A stretch of 64,000 nt of DNA from Pseudobacter sp. (GCA_017849455.1 JAFIGX010000013.1:1-64000); one strand, 5' to 3'; positions 35,018-45,430 are shown, counted from the stretch's first letter. Notes: a model not told the origin generated them from the sequence alone. Made by a program: numbers and translations.

Positions 35018-36697
35018 GTGGTCCTACCGGGAAAAATAAAATGCCTGAGGTTACTGGTGGGCCTTCTTGGCGCCTGTTCCCTTTTCTGCATCTCCTGTAC
35101 AGCCCAGGAAACACCTGGTGAGAAAAAATTCACACACCAGGACAGCTTGCGCGGTTCTATCAACCCCGAGAGAGCCTGGTGGGATGTATTGCACTATGCT
35201 ATCCAGGTTGAGCCGGATTTTATCCGGCAATCCATCAAGGGCAGCAATCTCATCACTTTTAAGGTGCTGAATGAAGGAAAGCAAATGCAGATCGACCTGC
35301 AGAAACCAATGAACCTGCTGTCTGCCACCTGGAACGATCAACCCGTTGAATATACGAGGGAAGGGAATGTCTATCATCTCCGTTTCCCTCAAACACTTGC
35401 TGAAGGCAGCACACAACAACTGCAATTACAGTTCTCCGGTAAACCGCATGCAGCCGTACGCCCGCCCTGGGATGGCGGCTGGATCTGGAAGAGAGATGCA
35501 CGTGGTTATCCCTGGATGACCGTGGCCTGCCAGGGACTGGGCGCCAGTGTATGGTATCCCTGTAAAGACCATCAAAGCGATGAGCCCGACAATGGTGCTT
35601 CACTCAGTATAACGGTGCCGGACAACCTGGTAGCGGTGGCCAATGGAAGACTGACCGACCGCAAGCCCAATGGAAAACGTACGACTACCTATACCTGGAC
35701 TGTAGTAAACCCCATCAACAATTATAACATTGTTCCCTATATCGGCAAATACGTGCATTGGGGCGAGACGTACAATGGGGAGAAGGGCAAGCTCGATTGT
35801 GACTACTGGGTGCTCGACTACAACCTGGAAGAATCAAAACAGCAATTCAAACAGGTAGCCACAATGCTGAAATGTTTTGAATACTGGTTCGGCCCCTACC
35901 CTTTCTATGAAGATGGATACAAACTGGTAGAAGCTCCACACCTGGGCATGGAGCACCAGAGCGCCATTGCATACGGCAATGGGTACCAGGATGGCTACCA
36001 GGGCAGCGACTGGTCGGGCACAGGATGGGGTAAAAAATGGGATTATATCATCGTTCATGAAAGTGGTCATGAATGGTTCGGCAACAGCATCACCACCAAT
36101 GATATTGCTGATATGTGGGTGCATGAAGCCTTCACCAGTTATTCGGAAACGCTCTTCACTACCTGTCAATTTGGTGTAGAGGCCGGCAATACATATTGCA
36201 TCGGCACACGCGCCCAGATCGCAAACCAAAAGCCCGTCATCGGCCATTATGGAGTGAATGAAGAAGGTAGCAGGGATATGTATTTTAAAGGCAGTAATCT
36301 ACTGCACACTATCCGCCAGATCATCGATGATGATGATGCATTCAGGCAAATACTGAGAGGATTGAACAGGGATTTCTACCACAAAACAGTCGATTCGAAA
36401 CAGGTGGAAGATTATATCAGCCAAAAATCCGGTAAAGACCTTTCCAAAATTTTCGATCAATATCTACGCACCACACAGGTGCCTGTGCTGGAATATAAAA
36501 CGAGACCTGGCGCTATCGATTTCCGTTGGACCAACTGCGTGCAAGGTTTCAATATGCCGGTGAAAGTGAATGTGGGGAAAGAAATATGGATCACGCCCAC
36601 CACCGCGTGGACAAATTTAGCACTGGCCGATTGGCATACAGGCAATGAATTTACAGTTGACAGAAACTTTTATGTGAAGTCGAAAAAGGTAAATTAG
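35018..36697 (+). CDS. M1-family zinc metallopeptidase (aminopeptidase N-like), lipoprotein
   Basis: About 559 aa from a GTG at 35018. The only in-frame ATG (34856) lies inside the 5' end of the divergent gene and would add 54 unlike residues, so GTG is favoured. The ATG at 35041 is out of frame. A signal helix ends in FCISC (Cys about 27). Beta-rich N-domain (about 50-250). The substrate-binding segment is GMEHQSAIAYG, in place of GAMEN. The zinc site is HESGH (about 347-351) with the third ligand Glu 370 in WVHEAF. A C-terminal helical part follows. It trims peptides in the periplasm. Its stop overlaps the convergent NlpC gene stop by four bases. Confidence 0.9.
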   Translation: MVLPGKIKCLRLLVGLLGACSLFCISCTAQETPGEKKFTHQDSLRGSINPERAWWDVLHYAIQVEPDFIRQSIKGSNLITFKVLNEGKQMQIDLQKPMNLLSATWNDQPVEYTREGNVYHLRFPQTLAEGSTQQLQLQFSGKPHAAVRPPWDGGWIWKRDARGYPWMTVACQGLGASVWYPCKDHQSDEPDNGASLSITVPDNLVAVANGRLTDRKPNGKRTTTYTWTVVNPINNYNIVPYIGKYVHWGETYNGEKGKLDCDYWVLDYNLEESKQQFKQVATMLKCFEYWFGPYPFYEDGYKLVEAPHLGMEHQSAIAYGNGYQDGYQGSDWSGTGWGKKWDYIIVHESGHEWFGNSITTNDIADMWVHEAFTSYSETLFTTCQFGVEAGNTYCIGTRAQIANQKPVIGHYGVNEEGSRDMYFKGSNLLHTIRQIIDDDDAFRQILRGLNRDFYHKTVDSKQVEDYISQKSGKDLSKIFDQYLRTTQVPVLEYKTRPGAIDFRWTNCVQGFNMPVKVNVGKEIWITPTTAWTNLALADWHTGNEFTVDRNFYVKSKKVN

Positions 36698-37374
36698 CGC
36701 ACTCTTCCCGCTCCTGCATAGTGCTGGTAATAATACGTATCATTCATATCATTGATGGTAACTCCCAGTGATGTGGAAGCATGCACGAATTTATTGTTCC
36801 GCAAATAAACCCCTACATGCGAAACACCGCGCCGGCGGCCCATCGTTTTGAAGAATACCAGGTCACCTTCCTGCAGATCGTCTTTGCCGATCCGCTTACT
36901 GAACTCATATTGTGAGGCTGAAGTACGGGGCAATTGCACATTGTAATTGGCCGAGATGAAGGTCTGAACAAATGCCGAGCAATCGATCCCGCTCCTGTCA
37001 TTCCCGCCATAACGATAGCGGGTGCCAAACCAGCTTTCGATGAATTCAAACATTTTCACGTCGGTGATTGTTTCAACAGGAGCATCGAGCAGGATGGCAT
37101 ATTTGAAAGCCAGTGGGGATACCAGTTCCACATTACCGGCCCCTTCCACTTTGGGAGGGGTGTAGTAACCGTCGCCGCTTGATTTACCCTGCGAGAAATC
37201 ACGGCTGTTGATGGCGATATTTTCGATGAAGCGGGGCGAAGTGGCCGACCTGGAACTGCTTGCCGGCGCCCGTTCCGGCGCTTTAGCGCCGGTAGATCGT
37301 TTCAGGGTGCTGCAACTGGTGGCAGTACCCATAATGAAGCATCCTATCAATAGATTTTTCGCGCTATTGGACAT
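36694..37374 (-). CDS. NlpC/P60 (C40) cell-wall hydrolase, lipoprotein
   Basis: 226 aa. Lipoprotein signal (TATSC, Cys 21). Ser/Ala-rich linker (about 30-60). NlpC/P60 domain from about 105: GTRYRYGGNDRSGIDCSAF gives catalytic Cys 132, SHVGVYL gives His 186 and FVHAS gives His 198. It cleaves D-glutamyl-diaminopimelate bonds in peptidoglycan stems. It is envelope-anchored. The family in Bacteroidota takes part in wall turnover and division. Confidence 0.92.
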   Translation of the reverse strand: MSNSAKNLLIGCFIMGTATSCSTLKRSTGAKAPERAPASSSRSATSPRFIENIAINSRDFSQGKSSGDGYYTPPKVEGAGNVELVSPLAFKYAILLDAPVETITDVKMFEFIESWFGTRYRYGGNDRSGIDCSAFVQTFISANYNVQLPRTSASQYEFSKRIGKDDLQEGDLVFFKTMGRRRGVSHVGVYLRNNKFVHASTSLGVTINDMNDTYYYQHYAGAGRVR

Positions 37375-37519
37375 CAGCGATCTGGGTTAGTAATTGCCGC
37401 AAAGTTAACAAATACATTGCCAAAAATGCCTGTGGAAATTTTGTGACGATTTTCGCTATTGTTCCAAGAACTTTGTGGTGTTAATTGCAGGTTCAATCGA
37501 CCATTAAAGAGACCAGACT

Positions 37520-40500
37520 ATGTGCAAATTTTCCCATCTACACGTCCATACCCAATTCTCCCTCCTGGATGGAGCAGCCTCTATCCAGAGCCTGTATAAG
37601 AAAGCCATCAAAGACAATATGCCGGCCATCGCTATTACCGACCACGGCAATATGTTCGGCGCTTTCGAATTCGTATCCGAAGCCTATAAACATAAGAACG
37701 ATGATGGCACCCTCAAAGTGAAACCCATCGTGGGTTGCGAGTTTTACGTGGTAGAAGATCGCCATCGCAAGGTCTTTTCCAAAGAACAGAAAGATGAACG
37801 TTACCACCAGGTATTGCTGGCTAAAAATAAAACAGGTTACCAAAACCTCATCAAACTCACTTCCCTGGGATATATCGAAGGCATGTACAGCAAATATCCG
37901 CGGATCGATAAATCACTGATCGAGAAGTACCACGAAGGGCTGATCGCCACCACCTGCTGTATCGGCGCCTATGTGCCGCAAACCATCCTGCATGACGGTG
38001 TAGAAAAAGCAGAAAAAGAATTCAAATGGTGGCTCGATATTTTCGGGGAAGATTATTTCATCGAGATCCAGCGGCACAATATCAAAGAGCAGGTGATCAT
38101 CAACGATACCCTGCTGAAGTTCGCCAAAAAATTCAATGTGCCGGTGATCGCCACCAACGATAGCCATTATACAGATCGCGATGATTACAACGCCCACGAT
38201 ATCCTCCTCTGCATCAATACCGGCGAAAAGAAAAGCACGCCGGGATACGACGATTTCGTGAACGATGATGTGAATCTCAAAGACCGCCGCTTCAAATTCC
38301 CCAACGATCAGTTCTATTTCAAAACTTCCGAAGAGATGAAATCGCTTTTCAGCGATGTGCCCGAAGCGATCGACAATACCAATATGATCGTAGACCGCGT
38401 GGAAGTACTGAACCTGAAAAAAGATATCCTGCTGCCCGCATTCCCGCTCCCGAAGGAATTCCAGATCCATGAGGACAGCAACCTGAACCAGTGGGAATAC
38501 CTGCGGCATATCACTTATGAAGGCGCGAAGATGCGCTATTCCGATCTTACCCCCGACATACAGGAACGGATCGATTTCGAACTCTTCACCGTCAAAACGA
38601 TGGGATTTGCCGGCTACTTCCTCATCGTGAGCGATTTCATCAAGGCCGGCCGCGAACAGGGCGTATTCATCGGCCCCGGCCGCGGTTCCGCAGCCGGCAG
38701 CGTGGTGGCTTATTGCATCGGTATCACCAATATCGATCCCATCAAGTATAACCTGCTGTTCGAACGCTTCCTCAACCCCGACCGTAAATCGATGCCGGAT
38801 ATCGATACCGATTTCGACGATGAAGGCCGGCAGAAAGTGATCGATTATGTTGTAGAAAAATATGGCAAGAACCAGGTAGCACAGATCATCACCTATGGTA
38901 CGATGGCTGCCAAGATGAGCATCAAGGACGTGGCCCGCGCGCTCGATCTGCCGCTTGCCGAATCGAACGCATTGGCCAAGCTGGTGCCTGAGCGGCCCGG
39001 TATCGAGTTGAGAAGGGTATTGCATGCCCCACTCACATCGAAGGAAGGCGAGAAATCGCTCGAAGAGAAAGACGGTCTGGGCCCCGATGATCTCGAAATG
39101 GTGAAAAGGATCCGCGAAGTATATAAAGGTGATAATCTCAACAGCCAGGTATTGCATGAGGCAGAACGCCTGGAAGGCTCCGTACGCAATACAGGCATTC
39201 ATGCCGCCGGCATCATCATTGCCCCCAAAGATCTTACTGAACTGATCCCTGTCTGTACGGCCAAAGATTCTTCCCTCTGGGTTACACAGATCGAAGGCAG
39301 TATCATCGAAGATGCAGGCGTTATCAAAATGGACTTCCTGGGATTGAAGACCCTTACCATCATCAAGAACGCACTGCGGCTGATCAGAGAGAACCATGGC
39401 GTCGATATAGAGATCGACGATATCCCCCTCGATGATCCACAAACTTTTGAAATATATCAGCGCGGCGATACCATCGGCACGTTCCAGTTCGAAAGTACCG
39501 GTATGCAAAAATACCTGCGCGATCTCAAGCCCGACCAGTTCGCCGACCTCATTGCGATGAACGCCCTGTACCGCCCCGGGCCGCTCGCCTATATCCCCAA
39601 CTTCATCGATCGTAAACATGGCCGCGAGCCCATTACCTACGATCTTCCTGAAATGGAAGAATACCTGCAGGAAACCTATGGTATCACCGTATACCAGGAA
39701 CAGGTGATGCTGCTGGCGCAGAAGCTGGCAGGCTTCAGCAAGGGAGATGCCGACGTACTGCGGAAAGCGATGGGCAAGAAACAAAAAGCAGTGCTCGATA
39801 AAATGAAAGCACAGTTCATCGACGGCGCCACGAAGAAAGGACACCCTGCCGAAAAACTGGAAAAGATATGGTCCGACTGGGAAGCATTTGCACAATACGC
39901 CTTCAATAAGTCGCACTCCACCTGCTACGCATTCGTGGCTTACCAGACCGCCTACCTGAAAGCACACTACCCTTCCGAATATATGGCTGCAGTGCTGAAC
40001 AACGCAGGCAGCATCGAAAAGATCACCTTCTTCATGGAAGAATGTAAACGGATGGGATTGAAAGTGCTGGGCCCCGATATCAATGAATCGAAAAAAGGCT
40101 TTGCCGTGAACAAGGCCGGGGACGTGCGTTTCGGCCTGGGTGGATTAAAAGGCGTTGGTGAAGCTGCTGTTGAAAGCATCATCGCAGACCGGGTAAAGGA
40201 AGGATCGTTCAATTCCATCTTCGATATGATCAAACGCATCAATCAGCGCTCGGTCAATAAGAAAACACTGGAAAGCCTTTGCTACGCCGGCGCTTTCGAT
40301 TGCTTCAAAGAATTACATCGCGCCCAATATTTTTTCATGCCGGCCGGAGATACTTCCACCGGGCTTGAAAAGATCATCAAATACGGGAATATCCTCCAGG
40401 CAGAAAGTACCAGCAATGCCAATACATTGTTCGGCGATCTGCCCAAAGTACTCGATATACAACCACCCAAGGTCCCCAACTGCGAGCCCTGGACACTCAC

Positions 40501-41188
40501 GGAATTGCTCAACCACGAAAAGGAAGTGACGGGCATGTTCATGAGCGGCCATCCGCTCGATCATTTCAGGTTCGAGCTGAAACATTATGGTATCAAAACA
40601 CTGAGTGAATACAACGAGATCCGCGATTCGGAATTATTGCTGGCGGCCAATGCGAATAAACCCCTGCGTATTGCCGGGCTGGTGACCGATGCACAGCACC
40701 GGGTTACCAAAACAGGAAAAAATTTCGCCAAGCTCGTTATCGAAGATTATTCCTCCAATACAGAGCTTACTTTCTGGAGCAATGACTATCCCAAATTCAA
40801 TTCTTTCTTCCAGAACGGGCTCAACCTGCTGATCACCGGCAGTTTCCAGCCAAGGATGCGCTATGCACCGGACCAGCAATTGCGCCAGGATGGCTTCGAG
40901 TTCAAAGCCAGTTCTATCATCTTGCTGGAAACAGTGAAGCAGCACTTTACCAAACAGTTGATCGTGGATGTGCAGGCCAGGCATATCTCCCCGGAGATGA
41001 TCAGCTTTATCGAAAAGAATGTTAAATCGCACCCGGGCCGGGCGGGGCTCAAATTCAATATTTCCGAGCCCAAGAACCATTTGAAGATCAGTTTGTATTC
41101 TTTAGAAGGTGGTTTCGAAATGAATGACGAAATGACGGCCTGGTTGCAGGATAAACCAGAGGTGGAGGTACAGGTTGTCACGGTATAA
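37520..41188 (+). CDS. dnaE: DNA polymerase III alpha subunit
   Basis: 1222 aa. PHP domain at the N-terminus (FSHLHVHTQFSLLDGAASIQ, AITDHGNMFGAFEF). Catalytic palm with GPGRGSAAGSVVAYCIGIT and PDIDTDFDDEGRQ, which hold the active-site Asp residues. Thumb/fingers (QFESTGMQKYLRDLKPDQFA, YQEQVMLLAQKLAGFSKGDA, AFNKSHSTCYAFVAYQTAYL). A clamp-binding-like NTLFGDL lies near 975. C-terminal OB-fold (LRIAGLVTDAQHRVTKTGKN). It is the replicative polymerase, a full-length DnaE1-type protein. The ATG at 37520 begins directly at the PHP motif. Confidence 0.97.
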   Translation: MCKFSHLHVHTQFSLLDGAASIQSLYKKAIKDNMPAIAITDHGNMFGAFEFVSEAYKHKNDDGTLKVKPIVGCEFYVVEDRHRKVFSKEQKDERYHQVLLAKNKTGYQNLIKLTSLGYIEGMYSKYPRIDKSLIEKYHEGLIATTCCIGAYVPQTILHDGVEKAEKEFKWWLDIFGEDYFIEIQRHNIKEQVIINDTLLKFAKKFNVPVIATNDSHYTDRDDYNAHDILLCINTGEKKSTPGYDDFVNDDVNLKDRRFKFPNDQFYFKTSEEMKSLFSDVPEAIDNTNMIVDRVEVLNLKKDILLPAFPLPKEFQIHEDSNLNQWEYLRHITYEGAKMRYSDLTPDIQERIDFELFTVKTMGFAGYFLIVSDFIKAGREQGVFIGPGRGSAAGSVVAYCIGITNIDPIKYNLLFERFLNPDRKSMPDIDTDFDDEGRQKVIDYVVEKYGKNQVAQIITYGTMAAKMSIKDVARALDLPLAESNALAKLVPERPGIELRRVLHAPLTSKEGEKSLEEKDGLGPDDLEMVKRIREVYKGDNLNSQVLHEAERLEGSVRNTGIHAAGIIIAPKDLTELIPVCTAKDSSLWVTQIEGSIIEDAGVIKMDFLGLKTLTIIKNALRLIRENHGVDIEIDDIPLDDPQTFEIYQRGDTIGTFQFESTGMQKYLRDLKPDQFADLIAMNALYRPGPLAYIPNFIDRKHGREPITYDLPEMEEYLQETYGITVYQEQVMLLAQKLAGFSKGDADVLRKAMGKKQKAVLDKMKAQFIDGATKKGHPAEKLEKIWSDWEAFAQYAFNKSHSTCYAFVAYQTAYLKAHYPSEYMAAVLNNAGSIEKITFFMEECKRMGLKVLGPDINESKKGFAVNKAGDVRFGLGGLKGVGEAAVESIIADRVKEGSFNSIFDMIKRINQRSVNKKTLESLCYAGAFDCFKELHRAQYFFMPAGDTSTGLEKIIKYGNILQAESTSNANTLFGDLPKVLDIQPPKVPNCEPWTLTELLNHEKEVTGMFMSGHPLDHFRFELKHYGIKTLSEYNEIRDSELLLAANANKPLRIAGLVTDAQHRVTKTGKNFAKLVIEDYSSNTELTFWSNDYPKFNSFFQNGLNLLITGSFQPRMRYAPDQQLRQDGFEFKASSIILLETVKQHFTKQLIVDVQARHISPEMISFIEKNVKSHPGRAGLKFNISEPKNHLKISLYSLEGGFEMNDEMTAWLQDKPEVEVQVVTV

Positions 41189-41274
41189 ACCACTGGTATT
41201 CCGCAAGGGGTAGACAATCTTCTAAACGCAGGTACTGTGGAAATGTCAATTCGTGTAGGGATTTGGATTGGTCA

Positions 41275-41282
41275 TAAATTTG
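41275..41282 (+). promoter_or_regulatory. Possible -7 promoter element of trxA (TAAATTTG)
   Basis: Exact TAnnTTTG match 48 bases before the thioredoxin ATG. No convincing -33 element at the usual distance. Confidence 0.4.
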
Positions 41283-41330
41283 TGTACTCTATAGGGTTTA
41301 AAGTAATTAATTTACATTAAAATTTGTATT

Positions 41331-41648
41331 ATGGCTTTAGAATTCACTGATGCGAACTTCCAGGAGAAAGTAATTTCCTCCGATAAACTGACCGTAGTAG
41401 ATTTTTGGGCTGAATGGTGTGGACCCTGCCGTGCGATCGGACCGGTCATTGAAGAACTGTCGAAAGAATATGTAGATAAAGTGAATGTGGGTAAAGTGAA
41501 CGTTGACCACAATCCGCAGATCTCCATCAATTATGGTATCACTTCCATTCCTGCCATCCTTTTCATCAAAGGTGGCCAGGTGGTAGATAAGCTGGTAGGC
41601 GCCCAACCGAAAGCGAACTTCGTGAAAAAGATCCAACAACATATCTGA
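41331..41648 (+). CDS. trxA: Thioredoxin
   Basis: 105 aa, standard thioredoxin length. The active site WCGPC is at residues 29-33 (Cys 30 and 33), and the cis-Pro region ([16 protein letters not shown]) is intact. It is a cytoplasmic disulfide reductase. It has its own leader after dnaE and ends in a strong terminator, so it is probably transcribed alone. Confidence 0.97.
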   Translation: MALEFTDANFQEKVISSDKLTVVDFWAEWCGPCRAIGPVIEELSKEYVDKVNVGKVNVDHNPQISINYGITSIPAILFIKGGQVVDKLVGAQPKANFVKKIQQHI

Positions 41649-41691
41649 TCGGGGTATCCGATCGCAGGTATATACGAAATTATCTATATAC

Positions 41692-41732
41692 AAAGAGGGT
41701 GTCTCAAAAGTAATTGAGACACCCTCTTTTTT
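41692..41732 (+). terminator. Intrinsic terminator of trxA, GAGGGTGTCTCAA type
   Basis: Perfect 16-bp stem (AAAGAGGGTGTCTCAA / TTGAGACACCCTCTTT), six-base loop, then more T. A near copy (AGGGTGTCTCA, AAAGTA loop) occurs at 57857-57892. The stem sequence also resembles the terminal repeats of some Bacteroidota insertion sequences, so it may derive from one. Confidence 0.8.
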
Positions 41733-41768
41733 CATTCGATAGACTTTACAATAAACAAACCAGACTTA

Positions 41769-44084
41769 TTACTTCCTCATCCTCCTTACGATCAACACCG
41801 TGCCGAGGCCCAGCAACAGTCCCGGAATTACATACACATACGTATACCAGATAATATTCCCTGCATTCTTTCCAATCGTCAACTTCCTGTCTTCCGGGAA
41901 TGCCATTTGGGTATAAACAGGATATTCATTATTCAGGAGCCAGCTATACATCCCTACACCGATCATACTACCACTGGCTTGTGAGTAGCTCATAAAATCT
42001 GCATCACCGGCAACCACTATGCGCTGTTCCTTATTATTGATCTTCCTGGTCATTTTTACTGCCAGCACGTACTCTCCTCTTTTGATATCCCCCTCACTGG
42101 CTGCAAATACCGGTGCAGCGGAATCTGATTGAAAGATCCCGTTCTCGATCCAGGTATTATCATTTCCCGGCACTGTTACAACCGGTTCGATCCGAAATCC
42201 ATCTTTTTCAATATAGCTGATGTTACTGTTGCCTACGAAGTTTGCAAGCGCACCTTTCTTACCGAGCTTTTGATACACCTGCATCGCCACTTCCTTTGCC
42301 ATATAATTCCCCGCCTTATTCATGGAGCTCAGGAAGCTGCTGGTCTCTACGTGAGTCCTTGGAGATACAAGGATGCCGCTGTCTATATTCACACCTATCT
42401 GATTGAAAACAGGATTCAGCATTTGCTGTTTTCCCGGCTCTGCATAGATTATTGCATTGCCCCCCTTGTTCAGGTAATCCAGGATCTTCTGCTGCTCTGT
42501 AATATCGAGTGCAGACCTGGGATCGGCCACCACCAGGATATCTGTAGAAGCAGGGATATCGGAATTCAGTAAGGATACCGTATCTGAATTCACACCCTGA
42601 TTGATCAGTGCAGTTCTTTCTATAGTATTGTTGGTATGTGATCCATACTCCCTCGATCCATTTCTCCAGGGATTTCGCTCATAGTGCCCCGTTACAAAGC
42701 TGAGATTGGGAACTGCATTCCTCGCCAGCCGTCTGATGGAGCCGGAAACATTCCGTTCGTCGGGCCATATATCATTGCTAAAGAAAGTCCGTAAAAACAC
42801 CTTCTTACCCTTATACTCCAATTGCATCAAAAGATTCAATGGCTCATTGGCAAAATCAACAATCTTATTGATCTCTTCAGGATTCTTGAATTCACTGAGA
42901 TCCTTTTTGGCGATCCTCGCATATTGCCTTGCCATCTGCACCATGGTCTTATTGGGGTTGGCCTTGTACTTTGAGCTGTCGCCTTTCTTGATATCATAGT
43001 AATACTCGTATTTGAAATTGATATTGGGATAAAAGCGGATATACTTGTCCCAGAGTCCCCAGACATAAGCATTCCGTTCTTCCGGGAGTCCTTGCTTCAG
43101 GTTACTGCCCAGCAGGTTGGCGTACAAGGTTACGGTGATGGGAGAACCATCCAGCTCTTTGAGCACGGCTTGTGTTGCAGTATCGATAGTATTCAGTTTA
43201 TCCCTGGTAACATCCAGGTAGCCAATCTTTCCGGGTCGTGATGAAAAATAACCGAGCGTGAGGATCAGCGCTATCCAGGCAAGGTTCCTGTAAAAGGGAA
43301 CTGTCCAGTGAACTGATTCCTGCTTTGTTTTCAACCTGGTCACAGTAAGTCCCAGGAATAAGATGATGATGAGTAGAAAATAGAAAAGATCATTGGTGGT
43401 GATCAATCCCTTCACCATGGTCTGGGTCCTTCCGGAAAACGAGATGAACCAGGTAATATCCCGCACCAGGTCATACTGCTGCCACATCTTATTCATAGCC
43501 CCTATCACAAAGAAGGATACGAAGGTGGCGATCCCCGCCAGGATCTGGTAATTGGTCAAACAGGAAATGAAAAGACCAATGGCCAGGTAGGTCCCCGAAA
43601 GCAGGAAGAAGCCCAGTAGCATAGACAAGAACCATTTGAACTCGGCATGCTCTATGCAGAAATAGCCTGTGAAAAGCAGCAGGGCAAGGGCAGACATCAA
43701 TACCATATTGAAGATGAGCAGACCCAGGTATTTACCCGCTACGATCTCCCTCACCCTGATGGGAGATGAGTTCAGCAGGTTCATGGATCCGGAATTCACT
43801 TCCCGGCTGATGGCGCCCATTGTCAGCAAAGGAAGGAAGAGATACAAATAAGACATCACGCGAACAATGGTTCCCTTGAAAAGCGTAAATGTAAGCGGGC
43901 CGGCCAGTCCAAGCCAACCCGGGCTATTTGCCTCCTGAACCTGCTGCGCCCTGGCCATATTCATGAGCGGCGTTACAAATTCAATCCCGGTAACAACAAA
44001 GAACGCAACCAGTATCACCCAGGCAACAGGTGAGTAAAATAAAGTTCTGAGCTCCGCCCTTGCGATTTTAAATATGATTTTCAT
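41769..44084 (-). CDS. GldF-GldG fusion (ABC-2 permease plus Gldg/ABC_transp_aux domain), copy 1
   Basis: 771 aa. The N-terminal half (1-260) has six or seven TM helices of an ABC-2 permease (LRTLFYSPVAWVILVAFFVV, REVNSGSMNLLNSSPIRVRE). The extracytoplasmic Gldg-type domain (about 290-740) includes ITVTLYANL, FYPNINFKYEYYYD, ILVVADPRSAL and GNAIIYAEPGKQ. A final TM helix near 745-765 and a basic tail (RRMRK) close it. In Flavobacterium GldF and GldG are separate gliding proteins. Here they are fused. Last gene of the ten-gene locus, 23 bp after a MutS-like gene. It is paralogous to the gene at 46742-49057. Confidence 0.88.
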   Translation of the reverse strand: MKIIFKIARAELRTLFYSPVAWVILVAFFVVTGIEFVTPLMNMARAQQVQEANSPGWLGLAGPLTFTLFKGTIVRVMSYLYLFLPLLTMGAISREVNSGSMNLLNSSPIRVREIVAGKYLGLLIFNMVLMSALALLLFTGYFCIEHAEFKWFLSMLLGFFLLSGTYLAIGLFISCLTNYQILAGIATFVSFFVIGAMNKMWQQYDLVRDITWFISFSGRTQTMVKGLITTNDLFYFLLIIILFLGLTVTRLKTKQESVHWTVPFYRNLAWIALILTLGYFSSRPGKIGYLDVTRDKLNTIDTATQAVLKELDGSPITVTLYANLLGSNLKQGLPEERNAYVWGLWDKYIRFYPNINFKYEYYYDIKKGDSSKYKANPNKTMVQMARQYARIAKKDLSEFKNPEEINKIVDFANEPLNLLMQLEYKGKKVFLRTFFSNDIWPDERNVSGSIRRLARNAVPNLSFVTGHYERNPWRNGSREYGSHTNNTIERTALINQGVNSDTVSLLNSDIPASTDILVVADPRSALDITEQQKILDYLNKGGNAIIYAEPGKQQMLNPVFNQIGVNIDSGILVSPRTHVETSSFLSSMNKAGNYMAKEVAMQVYQKLGKKGALANFVGNSNISYIEKDGFRIEPVVTVPGNDNTWIENGIFQSDSAAPVFAASEGDIKRGEYVLAVKMTRKINNKEQRIVVAGDADFMSYSQASGSMIGVGMYSWLLNNEYPVYTQMAFPEDRKLTIGKNAGNIIWYTYVYVIPGLLLGLGTVLIVRRMRK

Positions 44085-44107
44085 TTCAGTAATAATTAAG
44101 ATTGATA

Positions 44108-45424
44108 TTAGTGACCGATCAATTCAAGAATGCCTTCATTCCTGATGATCATCATTCCCTGTCGATCTTCGGTTATTCCATGCTGTAACCGGTAAGTGTA
44201 CCGGGGTACTGTGCCTTCCAGTATTGTTGGCATATAGTTGAACTGTATATTCTCCTTCCCCTGCAATGCTTCTCCCACTTCAATGATATGGGTGCTTACG
44301 ATGAACAGGCAATTCCTGTAATCGGCAAATGATTCTGTAACGGCCAGCGTGCCATCGTAGGCATCTTTCACATTCGTACCCTTGAACAATTCATCGAACA
44401 TCAGCAGCAAATGTTTGCCTGTGGCAGTAGCGTCTGCTGCATTTTTCACACGCACCACTTCAGCATAGAAATGGCTATACCCCAGGGCAATATTATCAGC
44501 CACGTTGATGCTGGAATAGATGCCTTCTCTCACTGAAAATTCCATCGATGCTGCCGCCACCGGGAATCCGATATGCGCCAGGTACAAACCAATACCGATG
44601 GATTTCATCCAGGTGGATTTGCCGGCCATATTGGCTCCCGTCAAAAAGATCACATTGCTTTGAGCGGTCATTTGGATATCGTTCCCGATGGCATTGTCTA
44701 TGGCTGGATGTTTCAGATCGATGGCATACAAAACATTCGCTTCTTTGGGCAGGGCCTTTGCATAGGTCAACCCTCTTGCAGCGGCCACATTCCCTACGGC
44801 AATATTCACATCTGTTTCTGCAATGAAGTGAAGAATGAACTGCATTTGCTTGTTCAGCTTTTGTTTCAGCAGGTGATCATAGGATGCGATAGTGCCCACG
44901 GGAATATCTGAATAGATATCGGTATCGATTAATTTACTTATTTCCTGTGATTGAAAGACCTTTATAACTTCAGCAGCCCGTTGCTGATACGGTCCCTTCC
45001 GGGCAGCCAATCCTGAAGCAAAACTGAAACACTTCTTTAACGTAACGATGGTGGCCTGCAACCCTTGTATCAGCATCTTGTACCGGTCGTCGCGCGTGAG
45101 GGAACTTAATGTCTTTTTCAGCAGGACGCCCGCCAGAACCTGCAGCCTTCCGCTGCTTGCCGCTGCATCCACATATTCTCTCATCAGCAGCACCTGTTGC
45201 GGGTCGAAGGGGAACTGCAACTGTTCTTCCTGGAAAAAACGGAATACCTCAGTACGCTGATTGATAACAACAGCATCCGTTAACGGTGTTCTGAACAGCT
45301 GATCCAGCAATTGCTCGCCGCCACGGGTCTTCACCTGGTTGAAGAGGTAGTATACGGATCCCTGCCTGAACTTCCCCATCAGGTTCAACTCATCAAGGGA
45401 TTGTTTATCGATTGTAAAATTCAT
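44108..45424 (-). CDS. MutS-like ATPase without mismatch-recognition domain, copy A
   Basis: 438 aa. It begins directly in the MutS core/lever part (GSVYYLFNQVKTRGGEQLLD, DQLFRTPLTD). The mismatch-binding and connector domains of true MutS are absent. ATPase domain: Walker A TGANMAGKS (262-270), MutS switch motif LGYSHFYAEV (where MutS has STFMxEM), Walker B MFDELFKGTN (about 342-351) instead of DExGRGTS, and IVSTHIIEVGEAL. It ends in NEGILELIGH. Position between two GldFG permeases, plus loss of the DNA-reading part, argues against repair. The real role is unknown. Six bases separate it from copy B. Confidence 0.85.
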   Translation of the reverse strand: MNFTIDKQSLDELNLMGKFRQGSVYYLFNQVKTRGGEQLLDQLFRTPLTDAVVINQRTEVFRFFQEEQLQFPFDPQQVLLMREYVDAAASSGRLQVLAGVLLKKTLSSLTRDDRYKMLIQGLQATIVTLKKCFSFASGLAARKGPYQQRAAEVIKVFQSQEISKLIDTDIYSDIPVGTIASYDHLLKQKLNKQMQFILHFIAETDVNIAVGNVAAARGLTYAKALPKEANVLYAIDLKHPAIDNAIGNDIQMTAQSNVIFLTGANMAGKSTWMKSIGIGLYLAHIGFPVAAASMEFSVREGIYSSINVADNIALGYSHFYAEVVRVKNAADATATGKHLLLMFDELFKGTNVKDAYDGTLAVTESFADYRNCLFIVSTHIIEVGEALQGKENIQFNYMPTILEGTVPRYTYRLQHGITEDRQGMMIIRNEGILELIGH

Positions 45425-45430
45425 GATCGC

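Noticed and set aside
37913..39967. A 684-codon minus-strand frame inside dnaE
   Set aside because: Antisense to an intact and highly recognisable gene, with composition typical of a shadow frame and no family match.
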